Source: Planctomycetota bacterium (GTDB taxonomy: Bacteria; Planctomycetota; B15-G4). From it: a stretch of 39,082 nucleotides of DNA. The notes under the pieces were generated by a model. That model was not told the origin of the DNA. It did not search any database and worked only from the letters and a program-made list of their open reading frames with translations. A program made the translations under genes and the position numbers. The DNA is taken from NCBI GenBank assembly GCA_003644265.1, contig QNBX01000022.1, positions 1 to 39,082 on the forward strand, given 5' to 3'. Below are positions 39,038-39,082 of the stretch, in pieces. Position 1 is the stretch's first letter, and the number at the start of each line of letters is the position of its first letter.

Positions 39038-39082
39038 ACGAGTGATCGGGGGGTGAGTATGGGAAACAGCCCCGGCCAGAGC

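Overview
The window is GC-rich bacterial chromosome of about 39 kb, densely packed with housekeeping genes, many of them joined by 4-base stop/start overlaps (ATGA, GTGA or TTGA). No gene-free stretch reaches 300 bases; the longest are about 250 bases after the tmRNA and about 210 bases upstream of recA and upstream of the large lipoprotein. I see no CRISPR array, insertion sequence, phage gene or integrase. The secreted proteins are FG-GAP and YVTN propeller proteins with Asp/Gly-rich calcium-type loops, and there is a eukaryote-type UDP-HexNAc pyrophosphorylase. With the GC content, these suggest a Planctomycetota-like organism. That placement is inference and was not tested phylogenetically.

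Layout. 1-5 kb: 3' part of a CstA-type carrier, then a minus-strand block ruvB - spoIID-like - tgt. 5-9.6 kb: a 1521-residue lipoprotein with a YVTN propeller. 9.6-15.6 kb: ubiE/menG - CPBP protease - ubiX - ubiA/mqnP - holA - mutL, a tightly packed run joining late (mena)quinone synthesis to replication and repair. 15.6-18.4 kb: an unknown lipoprotein divergent from a TMTC-like membrane TPR protein, then tRNA-Leu(CAG). 18.4-19.4 kb: smpB plus ssrA (tmRNA), the ribosome-rescue pair. 19.6-22.2 kb: HEAT-like lipoprotein - DUF366 - flippase-like membrane protein. 22.4-26.5 kb: recA - alaS. 26.6-32.1 kb: rpmF - plsX - fabH - fabD - fabG - acpP - fabF, the classic fatty-acid cluster. 32.1-35.3 kb: UDP-HexNAc pyrophosphorylase - ddl - dapB, which serve peptidoglycan precursor supply. 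35.4-39 kb: tRNA-Leu(CAA), a small membrane protein, rhodanese - DoxX/MauE pair, FG-GAP propeller protein, tRNA-Val(CAC).

Most notable signals. (1) alaS carries an in-frame array of 18 GACTCC/AACTCC-type hexamers plus three GACAGC, encoding an Asp/Asn-Ser tract directly before the zinc-binding CGGTH motif of the editing domain. (2) The alaS start is preceded by a perfect 13-bp inverted repeat that buries its ribosome-binding site, with an upstream GAGGAG able to pair with the blocking strand, so it looks like a two-state leader. (3) plsX is interrupted by an apparent 1-base deletion. (4) recA has an 11-bp-period direct repeat upstream that could be an operator. Other points are a tmRNA tag without acidic residues, an unusual Cys at a substrate-stacking position in Tgt, a MutL endonuclease motif missing its last acid, and an 11-bp GC tandem repeat next to tRNA-Leu(CAA).
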